A program made the position numbers and the translations under genes. Source: Proteles cristata cristata (Eukaryota > Chordata > Mammalia > Carnivora > Hyaenidae). From it: a DNA stretch of 64,000 nucleotides. The notes beneath the pieces are model-generated. The model worked only from the letters and a program-made list of their open reading frames with translations, was not told the DNA's origin and did not search any database. Position 1 is the first letter of the stretch, and every line of letters begins with the position of its first letter. The stretch spans positions 55,741 through 119,740 of the forward strand of contig JAESUZ010003096.1 of NCBI GenBank assembly GCA_017311185.1, in the 5' to 3' direction. Positions 1-23,291 of this stretch are shown here, piece by piece.

Positions 1-193
1 TCTTTTTGTTTGTTTGTTTTCTTTTTTGAGAGGCGGGAGAGGGGCAGAGAGAAAGGGAGACCGAGAATCCCAAGCAGGCTCCACACTGTCCCTGCAGAGC
101 CTAATGTGGGGCTCAAACTCATGAACCACGAGATCATGACCTGAGCCAACATCAAGTTGGATGCTTAACTGACTGAGCTACCCAGGCACACTG
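1..193 (-). mobile_element. Felid SINE at the window edge
   Basis: T-rich tail first, GGCGGGAGAGGGGCAGAGAG, and an end GACTGAGCTACCCAGGCACA. Confidence 0.9.
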
Positions 194-624
194 GTTGGCT
201 GTTTTTTGATCACTGATTCAGTTTCATCATTGGTAATGGGTCTGTTCAAGTTCTCTATTTATTCCTGTTTCACTTTTGATAGGCTTTAGGTTTGTAGGAA
301 TTTATTCATTTCTTCTAGGTGTCCAGTTTGTTGGCATATAATTTTTCATAATATTCTGTTACAATCTTTTATATTTTTGTGGTGTCAGTCATTATTTCTT
401 CTTTTATTTCTGACTTTATTTGAGTTTTCTTTTCTTTTGAATCTGGTAGAGGTTCAGAGCCAGCTCCTGGTTTCACTGAACTATTCTATTATTATTTTTT
501 AAAATTTCTATATCCATTTATTTCTGCTCTAATCTTTATTTCCTTTTGTATGCTGTTTTTGAGTTATGTTCTTTTTCCAGCTCTTCTATGTTTAAGGCTA
601 GGTTGCTTACTTGAGATTTTTCTT
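194..624 (-). mobile_element. Old L1 ORF2 fragment
   Basis: TTGATCACTGATTCAGTTTC, GTCCAGTTTGTTGGCATATA and ATTTTTCATAATATTCTG are the reverse complement of the L1 ORF2 region between endonuclease and RT. Confidence 0.85.
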
Positions 625-812
625 GCTTCTTGAGGCAAACAAGTGGGGGAGGGACACAGAGAGAGAGAGGGAGACACAGAATCTGAAGCAGGCCCCAGGC
701 TCTGAGCTGTCGACACAGAGCCCAATGTGTGGCTTCAACTCACAAACTGTGAAACCATGACCTGAGCTGAAGTCAGATGCTCAACTGACTGAGCCACTGA
801 GGTGTCCCTGTT
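625..812 (-). mobile_element. Felid-type SINE nested in L1
   Basis: GACACAGAGAGAGAGAGGGA, GGCTCTGAGCTGTCGACACA, and an end GACTGAGCCACTGAGGTGTC. Confidence 0.9.
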
Positions 813-1640
813 TTTTACTCTTTGATAGTGTTGTTGGGGTCCCTTAATCTCTTCACATTTTATTATTATTATTCTTTTCTCTTTCTCCTGTTCCGCTTGT
901 TTGATTTCCATTACCTTGTCTTTCAGATCACTGATCCATTCTTCTGCTTCCTCTAGTTTACCATTTATTCCCTCTAGTATATTTTTAACTTTAGTTATTG
1001 AGTTCTTCATCTCTGATTGGTTCTTTTTTATATTTTCTCTTTGCTGAGAGTCTTACTGAGGTCCTCTACTTTTCCCAAGTACAATGAGTATCTTTATAAC
1101 CAATACTTTAAATTCTCTATCAGGCTTATTATCTCCATTTTGTTTAGATCTCCTGCTATGATTTTGTCCTATAATTTTCTTTGGGACATATTACTCTGTC
1201 TCCTTATTTTGTTTAATTCTCTGTGTTTGTTTCTCTATGTTAGCAAAGACAGATACATCCCTTCCTTTTCAACATAGTGACTTTATGTAGAAGTTCTGTA
1301 GTGTCCTGAAATGCATTGTCCCCTGTTCACCAGAACCTAGCACTTCAGGGCTATCTCCTATTTGTGTTGTGTGCACCCTACTACTGTGGCTGAGTTGCGT
1401 TTGCCTTCAGTCCATGATGGCTCTCTTTGCCTGTTGTGGCAGGATTTGATTTCTCTTTTGTTAATTGGGCCATTCTGGGTCACCTTGAGCTTGTGTAGGG
1501 TCATACTCATTATCTGCCAGAACTGTGATAGCACCAAACTGTAGGACGCTCTCCCTGCATTGTTCCCTGAGTGACATTCATTTGGGGTATGGGGTCTGTA
1601 GTCAGACCAGACTAACATCTAGGTAATATAATCATAGAGT
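813..1640 (-). mobile_element. Old L1 ORF1 and 5' region remnant
   Basis: The minus-strand frame at 735-1010 contains KVKNILEGINGKLEEAEEWI, typical of the L1 ORF1p coiled coil. Sequence to about 1640 reads as the upstream part in reverse, less certain. Confidence 0.75.
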
Positions 1641-4055
1641 CTATGTTCTTAAATCATTTTTCTCTATTAATTAAATTTTTACACTTAAAATATAAATTTG
1701 TCTGAAATTTAATCTTGAGTTCAGTAAGTGTGAGGAATCTATCTTCATCCCTCTCATACCTCTGCACCCCAAATCTGGCCAGTGGTCCTTAGCAAAGCTT
1801 GTGAGTATTTGTTGATACTACATCCTTCTTAGACTGAAGTCCACACATGGTCTGGAAAATTTGGGGGCAATACAGTCAGCTTGACATCTTTCTAAGCATG
1901 TCTACAAACATAAGGCTCTCAGTGAAGGCCAAGAAAAAACTTTCCATCCAAGTATGTCATGCTCTTGGCCCTAGTGTGTGTTTCCTGTTTCTTACTTCCC
2001 AAGCTTCTTTAGAAGTGCAGAGGTGCTCTAGCTTGAGAAACTGTACTTGATAGCTAGGTATTCCAACCCCAATTTTCTGCTAAAGATGCAATAATGCTAC
2101 CGCTTTTTATTTTTCTACTTATGACTTATTAAGAATATATTCCATTGCTGTTCTGTTTTCTTTCTCATATTTTAGGTCACTCTGATAGCTTTTTGTAATA
2201 GTTACCATTGTATTCTTTTAAAATTCAATTTATCCTAGTCTTATTTTTATTTCTTAAGATGTTTTAATCCTACAATTAATTTTTATCCATAATTTTTAGT
2301 TTTAAATACTCTTTGCCTTATCATCTTCCTCTATATATTTATTCTTTAAACTTTTTGGAGATTTTCCATTTTATTTGTATGTTAAACACATAATCTCCAG
2401 TTTTAAAAATCATCCAACAACATTGCTCTTATTTTCCCCATTACAGTTTGGAAGTGGATACTCAAAGAGGGAAGAGCTCATGATAAGGGTGACAGAACTA
2501 GACTGTCAGGATCATATTTAACATAATCACCTTTGAAAAATATTTTTCAGGTTTTTTTTTTTGTAATCCTTGGACCTTTCCCCATTATATCAACTGGCCA
2601 TGCTGGGCTCAAATATCAGGAAAGGACACTGAATTAAAACAATTGTAAAGGGAATTTTCCTCTCAGCTTTTGTGTTTCAAAAGCTGAAGGATTAAGGAGA
2701 ATGGAAATGGCTCACAGACCGATGAAAAATGTAAGAAAAAAAGCAGGAGAAGAGGAGCTTGAGTTTTTCCTTCTACTCCTAATCTCTCAACCCCAATGAA
2801 GAAATGATTATACTGGCTCAAAGACTTGAAGCGGAAGTTTGGAGGTTGTAGATATGGAAGAATTCTTCTGAGAGGGTCCTATACCCACTATCTAGGGGTG
2901 GAATTGGCAAGATTTCCCAGATGTGCTTTTGTGTTTGAAAGCAGAGAACTGTGGCTCAACATTTCATGGGTAGAGGGATAGGATAGTCTAAAGACCACAG
3001 AAAACGGCTTACTGTATCCTGCGATAGCCTTCCAAAGATTTATGATATCCCAGCATGTTGAGGAAGAAGTAAAATCATGCAAACCACAGAGAAATCTGTA
3101 TATTATGGAGATACTCTGAGGATGGCAACAAGGGATAACTCAGTGACACCTTTCATGGACTGGCGACAGAGATCGGTTGGGTTGATAGACATATCAACAC
3201 TGTCATCAGTAAATCCCATCATTTCTCTTTTGAAAGTCACAGAATGAATTATATAACATCTGTTCTCTGAGAAGTTAATTTTATTACAGCTACATTCAAG
3301 ATGCACATATTTCATTTTGCACAATTACACTGCATTTCCATCTCTGGTACTCCTCTTTCCACTGTACTGGAACTATCAGAGAGGTGATACAGGAAAGGAA
3401 CGATATCCCCAAGGATGTCCTTTCACCTTTTATCATCTGAGATCTCAGAACAGCAGAACACAGCGAATGCTGAAACATAAAAATGCAATAATTAAATGAT
3501 TGAATTGCTTAAGAAACTGATTTCAGCAAAGCAATTATGCACTGTATCATGTGACATTGCATTGCCTAACTTCTCCCCTGTACCCCCTTGCAATTCCACC
3601 TTTATCCTAGTTCACCTATATGAAATATCACCTGATCACCTGATTACCTGATTGGGATCATTGTTAATATCACCACTTGGATGTGGTGAAAGCAGGGTCA
3701 ACTTCAGGATCCAACATCAACATCAGAGGCCAAAGGCCTCAGCTTCGAGCACTTTTTCCTCAGGCTGTGTGATCACAAAGAAATCCAAAACCCCTGCTAC
3801 AGCTTCTGATTGGGTTTTGTCAGGCCCAGAGTCTAGCACTGTGTCCTCTTAGGAAAGAAAAAAATAATTTTGGGGGGGTTCCTTTCCTTTTATAGCGTGT
3901 CTACTGTCTGCTAGATCCCCTCTCTGCATTCTCCATAATCTGTTCATAAAATTTCAGTCGAGGTTTCTTGATTCTTCATTCCTGATTCAGATTGGCTGAC
4001 ATGCTAGGTCAAAACCAAGAAGGTGGTAGAACACAGTAAAATTTAAAGATCTAGA
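1641..4055. other. No gene recognised; possible 3' region of the ADH gene
   Basis: 2.4 kb with no confident repeat. It is downstream of the ADH gene, so a distant exon 9 or 3'UTR could lie here. Open frames of 60-73 codons lack family features. Confidence 0.4.
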
Positions 4056-4277
4056 TTAATTTTTTTTTAAATTTTTATTTATTTCTAGGAGGGAGAGAGA
4101 GACAGCATGAGCAGGGAAGGGTCAGAGAGAGAGGGAGTCACAGACTCCGAAACAGGCTCCAGGCTCTGAGCTGGCAGTCAGCACAGAGCCCGACGCGGGG
4201 CTCGAACCCACGAACCGCGAGATCATGGCCTAAGGGAAAGTCTGACGTTTAACCGACTAAGCCACCGAGGCGCCCCG
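4056..4277 (-). mobile_element. Felid SINE
   Basis: TTTATTTCTAGGAGGGAGAG, GCCCGACGCGGGGCTCGAAC, and an end GACTAAGCCACCGAGGCGCC. AGATTAATTTTTTTT-like sequence flanks both sides. Confidence 0.95.
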
Positions 4278-4409
4278 ATTAAATTTTTTTTTAATTCACT
4301 TGCCAATCAGAGAATGTAGGTAGAATTGGGGGGAAAATATGGAATAGAGATGTGCTTGGAATCAGAATGAGAAAATCAAAGCATTCATCACAGGAGTAAT
4401 TCCTCATTT

Positions 4410-4530
4410 ACTTATTGTTGCTTGCTCTCTACTGTGTCTCTAGCACTTAGGACAGTCCTGGCAAATATCGCACCATCACAAAATAAACATTGAATGAATA
4501 AATGAACACACTGAATGAACACTCCATCCC
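4410..4530 (-). repeat. Ancient MIR/L2-like repeat
   Basis: On the minus strand TTGCCAGGACTGTCCTAAGT followed by GCTAGAGACACAGTAGAGAG follows the common old-repeat phrase tgccaggcactgttctaag...ggatacag. Confidence 0.55.
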
Positions 4531-4565
4531 TGAAGGTGTGTTAGCTGAAGCAGAGTGACCATTTG

Positions 4566-4593
4566 TCAGAAATGATGCAGAAGGATTTGTGCC
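4566..4593 (-). CDS. ADH6: Candidate terminal coding exon 9 of the ADH gene
   Basis: Weak candidate. A CTCCTCCTAG acceptor is followed by bases that, joined to the AC left by exon 8, read T-AQILLHHF-stop. Human ADH6 ends, from memory, IRCILLL, so only the ILL core and length are similar. The Arg that contacts the NAD phosphates in other ADHs would be missing. Total length would be 377 residues. No clear AATAAA was placed downstream on this strand. The true exon could lie further left, or outside the window. Confidence 0.3.
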
Positions 4594-4967
4594 CTAGGAG
4601 GAGTCTAAACCTCTGCCTCTAAAAGATTTCTTGCAAAATTGTATGATTTCAGTAATGTCATTAATTCTAGATCATTTCTCTAACCAGAAAAAAATACATA
4701 GTTGACCAATGTAGTCTAGAGTGCTTCTTAGTATTATATCAAATTCTTGAACATTTAAAAAAATAGGTTGATGTGGAACTTTCCCAAAAAGGGGCCTATA
4801 GGTAAAACTTTTTCTTACCTTGGTAATAGTAGGAAATAGGGTAGAGAATGTGAAAGATATTGAATATCCAAGTAGCCATATCTTTCTCACAAAACCACTT
4901 GGAAATGTTTGAAGAGTCATTTCTCTGTGAATTCAGGGTAGGGGAGACCATCAAATAAAGCACTCAC

Positions 4968-15728
<10,761 letters not shown>

Positions 15729-15900
15729 GAATTTTCTTTCCTTGGCACCCTGCGCGTCTTGCCCAGAGAACTACACTTCTTTGACTTTGCTCCTGGGCAA
15801 ACTAGACAGAGTAGTTAAAGTTTTTTCATACCGAAAGTTATTAAGCATAATTACATAATTACACATCAGCATAGGACAAACCACACAGGCGAAGTGGTTG
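15729..15900 (-). promoter_or_regulatory. Putative proximal promoter and 5'UTR of the ADH gene
   Basis: Single-copy-looking sequence just upstream of the start codon. On the minus strand, ATTATGTAAT (15850-15859) is an exact PAR-bZIP/C-EBP-type palindrome. TTGACTTTG (plus strand, about 15780-15788) differs by one base from the HNF4 core TGGACTTTG. An AT-rich TTAATAA lies near 15835-15845. DBP, C/EBP and HNF4 are established regulators of liver ADH genes; use of these particular sites is inference. The transcription start is not determined. Confidence 0.4.
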
Positions 15901-16286
15901 GCAAATATGGGAAGGTGAAGGACAGAAAGGAGTGTGGGAGAATGATTAGGGAGGAAGGGCATCGAAGACAAGCATGCCAAATGGGGAGAGCTTGAAGGGT
16001 AGCAGTGCATTCAAAGACAATATAGGGATTATTTTAAAAAGTGAATCAAGTGATAGAAACTAAGAAAAAGATCAACTACTAATTAGTTAACAATAAGAAT
16101 TTCTGGAGTGTCAATTACGTGAAAGGTACTGCTGGATCCAGACAATGAAAGTATAGCACAGGTCTCTGGGAGTCCAAAAAGATGGAAAGGCACAAATAAT
16201 GATACCAAGTGCTATAAAAAGGCTGAGAACAAAGTAACAAAGATGGTAAGTGCCCAAGGTGATATGAGGTCATTGTGAAGGATTAG
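15901..16286. other. Upstream flank of the ADH gene
   Basis: No gene seen. About 16080-16260 has the pattern of an ancient dispersed repeat (AATTACGTGAAAGGTACTGC, then a dinucleotide-poor body ending AAGTGCTATAAAAAGG). Class not assigned. Confidence 0.4.
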
Positions 16287-16638
16287 AGAGTTTTATTTTT
16301 TATTCTATTTTTAAAATATAATGTATTATCAAATTGGCCTCCACGCAACACTCAGTACTCATCCCAACAGGTGCTCCCCTCAGTTCCCATCACCAACTTT
16401 CCCCTCTCCCCCACCTCCCATCAACCTTCAGTTTGTTCTCCGTATTTAACAGTCTCTTATGGTTTGCCTCCCTCCCTCTCTGTTTGTAGCCATTTTTTCC
16501 TCTTCCCCTCCCCCATGGTCTTCCACCAAGTGTCTCAAGATCCACATATGAATGAAAACATATGGTATCTGTCTTTCTTTCCCTGACTTATTTCAATTAG
16601 CATAATACCCTCCAGTTCCATCCACCTTTGCAAATGGC

Positions 16639-16890
16639 AAGATTTCATTCTTTCTTGGGGCGCCTGGGTGGCTCAGTCGGTTAAGCGTCTGACTTCGGCT
16701 CAGGTCATGATCTCACGGTTAGTGGGTTTGACCCCCGCGTTGGACTCCGTGCTGACAGCTCAGAGCCTGGAGCCTGTTTCAGATTCTGTGTCTCCCTCTC
16801 TCTCTGACCCTCTCCTGCTCACACTGTATCTCTCTCTCTCAGAAGTAAATAAAAAACATTAAAAATTTGAAAAAAAGATTTCATTCTTTC
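16639..16890 (+). mobile_element. SINE nested in the L1, with target duplication
   Basis: Head GGGGCGCCTGGGTGGCTCAG begins just after 16655; the A-rich tail ends near 16874. The 16-bp duplication AAGATTTCATTCTTTC is perfect at 16639-16654 and 16875-16890. The target is L1 3' sequence, so the SINE is younger than the L1. Confidence 0.96.
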
Positions 16891-18282
16891 TCATTGCCAT
16901 GTAGTATTCCATCGTACAGATAAACCATATCTTCTCCATCCATTTGCCAGCTGATGGACATTTAGGCTCTTTCCATGATTTGGCTATTGTTCAGAGTGCT
17001 GCTATGAACATTGGGATACATGTGCCCCTATGCATCAGCACTCCTGTGTCCCTTGGGTAAATTCCTAGAAGTGCTATTGCTGGATTATAGGATAGTTCTA
17101 TTTTTAATTTTTTGAGGAACCTCCACACTGTTTTCCAGAGGGGCTGCACCAGTTTACATTCCCACCAACAGTGTAGGAGGGTGCCCATTTCTCCATATCC
17201 TCACCATCATATATAGTCTCCTGATTTGTTCATTTTAGTCACTCTGACTGGTGTGAGGTGGTGTCTCACTGTGGCTTTGATTTGTATTTCCCTGATAGTG
17301 ACGTTGAGCATTATTTCATGCGCCTGTTGGCCAACTTCTTTGAAAAAGTGTGTATTCATCTGCCCATTTCTTCACTGAATTGTTTGTTTTTAGGGTGTGG
17401 AGTTTGGTGAGTACTTTATAGATTTTGAATACTAGCCCTTTATCTGCTTTGCCATTTGCAAATATCTTTTCCCATTCCACCGGTTGCTTTCCAGTTTTAT
17501 AGATTGTTTTCTTTGCTGTGCAGAAGCTTTTTATCTTGATGAGGTCCCAATAGTTCATTTTTGCTTTTAATTCCCTTGCCTTTGGATATGGGTTGATAAG
17601 AGGTTGAGGTAAAAGAGGTTGTTTCTTGCTTTCTCCTCTACAGTTTTGATGGTTTCTTGTCTCACATCCAGGCCTTTCATCCATTTTGAGTTTATTTTTC
17701 TGTAGGGTGGAAGAAAGTGGTCTAGTTTCATTCTTCTGCACGTTGCTGTCCAATTCTTCCAGCACCATATGTTAAAGAGGCTGTCTTTTTTCATTGGATA
17801 CTCTTTCCTTCTTTGTCAAAGATTAGTTGGTACCTTTGTGGGTCTAATTCTGGGTTCTCTATTCTATTCCATTGGTCTATGTGTTTGTTTTTGTGCCAAT
17901 ACCATACTGTCTTGATGATTATAGCTTTGTAGTAGAGGCTAAAGTCTGGGATGGTGATGCCTCCTGCTTTGGTTTTCTTCTTCAATATTACTTTGGATAT
18001 TTGGGGTCTTTTATTTTAATATTGTTTGTTCTAGCTTTGAGAAGAATGCTGGTGCAAATTTGATTGGGATTGCACTGAATGTGTAGATTGCTTTGGGTAG
18101 TATTGACATTTTAACAATATTTATTCTTCCAATCCATGAGTATGGAATGTTTTTCTATTTCTTTGTGTCTTGTTCAGTTTCCTTCATAAGCTTTCCATAG
18201 TTTTCAGCATGTTGATCTTTTACATCTTTGGTTAGTTTTATTCCTAGGTATTTTATGGTTCTTGGTGCAATTGTAAATGGGA

Positions 18283-20106
18283 TCAGTTTCTTGTTTCTCT
18301 TTCTGTTGTTTCATTATTGGAGCATAAAAATGCAACCGATTTCTGTACATTGATTTTGTACCCTACGACTTTGGTGAATTCATATATCAGTTCTAGCAAA
18401 CTTTTGGTGGAGTCTGTCAGGTTTTCCATGTAGAGTATCATGTCATCTGTGAACAGTGAAAGTTTGACTTCTTCTTTGACAATTTGTATGCCTTTTATTT
18501 CATTTTGGTGTCTGATGGCTGATGCTAGGACTTCCAGCACTATGTTAAACAACAGTGGTGAGAGTGGCCATCCCTGTCGTGTTCCAGATCTCAGGGGGAA
18601 AGCTCTCAGTTTTTCTCTGTTGAGGATGATATTAGCTGTGGGCTTCTCATAAATGGCTTTATGATGTTTAAGTATGTTCCTTCTATCCTGACTTTCTTAA
18701 GTGTTTTTATTAAGAGGATTTATTGAACCAGCCCTGCAGCCCAGGAATGAATCCCACTTTATCATGGTGAATAATTCTTTTTATATGCTGTTGAATTCTT
18801 TTAGCTAGTATCTTGTTGAGAATTTTTGCATTCATATTAATCAGGGATATTGTCCTGTAGTTTTCCTTTTTTGGGGGGGCTCTATCTGATTTGGGAATCA
18901 AAGTAATGCTGGCTTCATAGAATGAGTCCAGAAATTTTCCATCTTTTTTTTATTTTTTGGAAAAGCTTGAAAAGAGCAGGTATTAACTCTGATTGCAATG
19001 TCAGGTAGAATTCCCCAGGGAAGCCATCTTGTCCAGGACTCTTATTTGTTGGGAGATTTTTGATAACTGATTCAATATCTTCACTGGTTATAGGTCTGCT
19101 CAAATATTCTATTTCTTTCTGTTTGAGTTTTGGCAGTGTGTGGGTGTTTCAGAATTTGTCCATTTCTTCCAGCTTGTCCAGTTTGTTGGCATATAATTTT
19201 TCATAGTATTCCCTGATAATTGCTTGTATTTCTGAGGGATTGGTTGTAATAAATCCATTTTCATTCATGATTTTATCTGTTTGGGCCCTCTCTCTTTTCT
19301 TTTTGAGAAGTTTGGCTAGAGGTTTATCAGTTTTGTTTATTTTTTCAAAAAACCAACTCTTGTTTTCATTGATCTGTTCTACTGTTTTTTTTTAAAATCT
19401 ACATTATTTATGCTCTTATCTTTATTATTTCTCTTCTTTTGCTGGGTTTGGAGTGTATTTGGTGTTCTGCTTCTAGTTCTTTTAGGTGTCCCGTTAGATT
19501 TTGTATTTGGGATTTTTCTTGTTTCTTCAGGTAGGCCTGGATTGCAATATACTTTCCTCCTAGGACTGCCTTTGCTGTATCCCAAAGGGTTTGTATTCTT
19601 GTGTTTTCATCTTCATTTGTTTCCATATATTTTTAAACTTCTTCTCTAATTGCCTGGTTGACCCATTCATTTTTTAGTAGGATGTTCTTTAACCTCCATG
19701 TTTTTGGAGGTTTTCCAGACTTTTTCCTGTGGTTGATTTCAAGGTTCATAGCATTGTGGTCTGAAAGCATTCATGGAGTGATCTCAATTCTTTTATATAT
19801 ATTGAGGGCAGTTTTGTGACCCAGCATGTGATCTAATTTGGAAAATGTTCAATATGAACTTGAGAAGAAAGTATACTCTGTTGCTTTAGGATGTAGAATT
19901 CTAAATATATCTGTCAAGTCCGTTTGGTCCAGTGTGTCATTCAAGTCCATTGTTTCTTTACTGATTTTCTGTCTAGATGATCTGTCCATTGATGTAAGTG
20001 GAGTATTAAAGTCCCCTGCAATTGCCACATTCTTACCAATATGATTGCTTATGTTTGTGATTAATGCTTTTATATATTTAGGTGCTCCCAAATTTGGTGA
20101 ATACAC
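18283..20106 (-). pseudogene. L1 ORF2 remnants (reverse transcriptase and endonuclease)
   Basis: Minus-strand pieces: endonuclease C-terminal part at 19849-20106 (AGDFNTPLTSMDRSSRQK), an RT stretch at 18915-19103 (TNKSPGQDGFPGEFY) and the catalytic strand at 18283-18552 ([18 protein letters not shown]). The pieces are in different frames with stops between them, so no working enzyme is encoded. Confidence 0.9.
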
Positions 20107-20695
20107 ATTTATAATTGTTAGTTCTTCCTGATGGATAGACCCTGTAATTATTATATAATGCTCTTCATCTCTTGTTAGAGCCTTTAATTTAAAGTCTAGT
20201 TTGTCTGCTATAAGTATGACTACTCCAGCTTTCTTTTGGCTTCCAGTAGCCTGATAGATCTCCCTCTCCTCACTTTCTATCTGAAGGTGTCCTCAGGTCA
20301 AAAATGGGTCTCTTGTTAGACAGCAAATAGATGGGTCTTGTTTTTTTTATCCATTCTGATACTCCATGTATTTTGACTGGCTCATTAATCCATTTACATT
20401 CACTGTTATTATTGAAAGATAGGGGTTTAGAGTCATTGTGTTATCTGTAGGTTTCTTGGTTGTAGTGATGTCTCTGATACTTTGTGGTCCTTGCAACATT
20501 TCACTCACGGAATCCCCTTAGGATCTCTTGTAGGGCTAGTTTAGTGGTGATGAATTCCTTCAATATTTGTTTGTTTGGGAAAACCTTTATCTTTCCTTCT
20601 ATTCTGAATTACAAGCTTTCTGGATAAAGGATTCTTGGCTGCATAATTTTCCTTTTCATCACATTGAAGATTTCCTGCCATTCTTTTCTGGCCTG

Positions 20696-21450
20696 CTAAG
20701 TTTCAATAGATAGGTCTGCTACTACCCTTTTGTGTCTACCTTTGTATATTAAGGCCCATTTATCCCTAGTTGCTTTCAGAATTTTCTCTTTATCCTTGTA
20801 TTTTGCCAGTTTCACTATGATATGTTGTGTAGAAGATTGAGTCAAGTTACATCTGAAGGGAGTTCTCTGTGCCAGAGTTTTAATGTCTGTTTCCTTCCCT
20901 AGATTGGGGAAATTCTCAGCTATTATTTGTTCAAGTACACCTTCTGCCCCTTTCTCTATCTTCTTTTTCTTATGGAATTCCTGTGATATAGATATTGTTC
21001 TGTTTGACTGAATCACTCGGTTCTCTAATTCTCCTCTCATGATCCTGGATTTTCTTTTTAGCTCTCTTTTTCTCAGCTTACCCTTTTTCCATAATTTTTT
21101 CTTCTAATTTGCCTATTCACCCCTCTGTCTCTTCAGTCCATGCTGTGGCCATTTCCATTTTATTTCCATTTATGCCATTTTTTATTTCATCATGACTGTT
21201 TTTTAGCTCCTTGATCTCTTAGCAGTAGATTCTCTGCTGTCTTCTCTGCTTTTTTTCAAGCCCAGCAATTAATCTTATGACTATTATTCCAAATTCTTGT
21301 TCAGTTATATTGCTTATATCTGTTTTGATCAATTCTTTAGCTGTCACTTCTTCCTGGAGTTTCTTTTGAGAATTCTCCCATTTCATCATTTTTGCTAGGT
21401 TTCTGTCCCTTATGAGATTTAAAAGTTTGTTATGTGTTCTGCATCTGCTA
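20696..21450 (-). pseudogene. L1 ORF1 remnant
   Basis: The 114-residue open piece at 20696-21040 has the RNA-binding region of L1 ORF1p (TPFRCNLTQSSTQHIIVKLA, then YKDKEKILKATRDK). Upstream coiled-coil sequence is interrupted by stops. Confidence 0.85.
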
Positions 21451-21499
21451 TATTAAAGGGGGGGGGTTCATATAATGTCCAGGGCCTGGCCCTTCAGGA

Positions 21500-22990
21500 C
21501 CTGTTTTTTGGAGAGTGTTACTTACTCTCTATTGTGACTTTGGTTATTTTATTTCCCTACTCATAGTGATGTTTTGGACCTTCCATCAGGTGTGCTTTGA
21601 TTTGTTCCTTGAAGTAGCCCTGGAAAGGAAAACAGACAAAGAAACAGAAAGCAAAAGCATGATAACACACAGATAACACGAAAAAGGAACAAACAAAAAA
21701 CCAATCCAAAAGCAAAAAACCAGAAACACCAGCTACAAGTAAAGAGTAGGTTGGAGGCGGTACTGATGGAAGAGCACATACAAAGAGAGAAATGAGAGGG
21801 GTGGGTGAAAAGAGAAAAATTAAACATTGACCAGGCAAAGAGACTAAGTGGCTTAATCCAGAGAGAGAGAGAAAGGAAAGAAAAGAAAGAGGTGAGGAGA
21901 AAGAAATGAAGATAAAGTTATCTAGACAGAGAAACTATATGGCTTCATTATTCCAGAGAGAAGAAAAGGAAAAGAAAGAAGGAGGTATAGAACATGTATC
22001 AAGAGAATGAATTAAATGTCTGCTTAAACAAACCAACAACCAGGGTAACCAGCATAGAGGAGGGAGGAGATAAGGAGAAAAGGAAGGAAGAATATAACTA
22101 AATAACAGGAATTGTCTTAGAATTAATCCAGGTAATGCAGCAGCACTGGTCTGGAAGAGGGAGCCATCTGGTTCCTCAGGGTTTATCCCACTCCAGTAGG
22201 TATGCAGTTAACCAGAATAGAGAGGCTTGGTTTGGTATAGGCAGGTCCCACCTCAACTGTGGGTCCCCGAAGACCAATTCCGGAAAAATGGCGACCCCTC
22301 CCCCCCCCCAGTCTGTCCTCCAGGAAACTGGTGTCCTAAATCGCTCTATTCAGGCTGTCCTCACTGTGCTTGGGCACAGACAGGGCAGTCTGTCTCGCTC
22401 CACTGAATCCTGTTCCCTGGCACTTGGCTGGGATTCAGACTCTTGCTCTGGGCATGTGTCCCGGTATTGGGGAAGCACCTCTCGATGCCACTGGATATGT
22501 GAACTCAGCTGGTTTTGTCCTGTTCCACAGCACTTCCAGGAGAGGACTGCTTTCTCCTACTGCTGACTGCACCCCTGAGCTAGCCACCAAGCCCTGGGCT
22601 GGCTCCCTTCCTCCCCAGATGCGTGAACAGGGCAGCCAGCCCCAGTCTGGAGAAACCATTGCAGTTAGAGATGAGGTACCTCTCCAACCAGTAGGAGGTT
22701 TTCTCTTGTCCAGATACAGTCCTACACTTCCCCAGCCTCTCTTTCTCTTCCCTATGTCTCTCTGCAGAAGGGGATCTCTCCCCTTTGTGCCTACACAGCC
22801 CATTTTATCTTTCTCACTTTGCAATCACCCACATATGGCCTGTCAGGTTGTCCTGGTGTCTCCCTGGTAGCAACTCAGCCGCTTTTCCTCCCAGATGCTT
22901 GGGTTCAAAGTCCCTTGGTTACAACCCCTCTTTGTTTGAGAGACACGGGTAGTTCCAATCCCCCTACTTCTCCGCCATGTTGGCTCTGCC
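21500..22990 (-). promoter_or_regulatory. L1 5'UTR
   Basis: Long GC-richer stretch upstream of L1 ORF1 ending at the target duplication. Long open frames here on both strands (for example 22135-22870) are a by-product of GC content. A purine-rich tract is seen at 21850-22110. L1 5'UTRs normally carry the internal promoter; this copy is diverged. Confidence 0.8.
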
Positions 22991-23051
22991 TCCTAAAGAG
23001 TTTTATTAGGTGAGACTTAGCTGCATCTGGAAGAATTTATATAAAATAAGA

Positions 23052-23291
23052 TAATTTTGGGGGCGCCTGGGTGGCTTAGTCGGTTAAGCGTCCGACTTTC
23101 GCTTAGGTCATGATCTCACGGTTCGTGGGTTCGAGCCCCCCGTCGGGCTCTGTGCTGACTGCCAGCTCAGAGCCTGGAGTCTGTTTCAGTCTGTGACTCC
23201 CTCTCTCTCTCTTACCCTCCCCTCTTCACGCTGTCTCTCTCTCTCTCTCCTAGAAATAAATAAAAAAAATTTTAAAAAAAGATAATTTATA
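23052..23291 (+). mobile_element. Felid tRNA-Lys SINE
   Basis: Head GGCGCCTGGGTGGCTTAGTC, B-box GGTTCGTGGGTTCGAG, CT-rich body and an A-rich tail to about 23282. AAGATAATTT flanks both sides as a target duplication. Confidence 0.95.

Larger units (their letters stand above)
16287..23007 (-). mobile_element. Near full-length L1 retrotransposon, decayed
   Basis: Complete in extent: the 3' end begins at about 16298, then ORF2, ORF1 and a GC-rich 5'UTR ending near 22996 (CCGCCATGTTGGCTCTGCC on the plus strand). An 11-bp target duplication, AGAGTTTTATT, flanks it at 16287-16297 and 22997-23007. ORF2 pieces in several frames include the C-terminal domain (around 16991-17188), reverse transcriptase (18283-18552, with FTDD in place of FADD), RT N-terminal part (18710-19103) and endonuclease (19849-20106). 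ORF1 remnants lie at 20696-21040 and upstream. Many stops and frameshifts make it inactive. A younger SINE is nested at 16655-16874. Confidence 0.93.

Noticed and set aside
2470..2520. Minus-strand ATCCTGACAGTC as an exon 9 candidate
   Set aside because: There is no AG acceptor directly before it, and it lies 2.4 kb from exon 8 with only partial similarity.
4440..4475. Minus-strand GCC AGG ACT GTC CTA resembling the ARTVL/IRTVL tail of ADH exon 9
   Set aside because: The same bases belong to a common ancient repeat phrase (tgccaggcactgttctaag), and the reading does not stop in the expected place.
22135..22870. Overlapping open frames of 129-166 codons on both strands
   Set aside because: They lie in the GC-rich 5'UTR of an L1, occur on both strands, and have no domain features.
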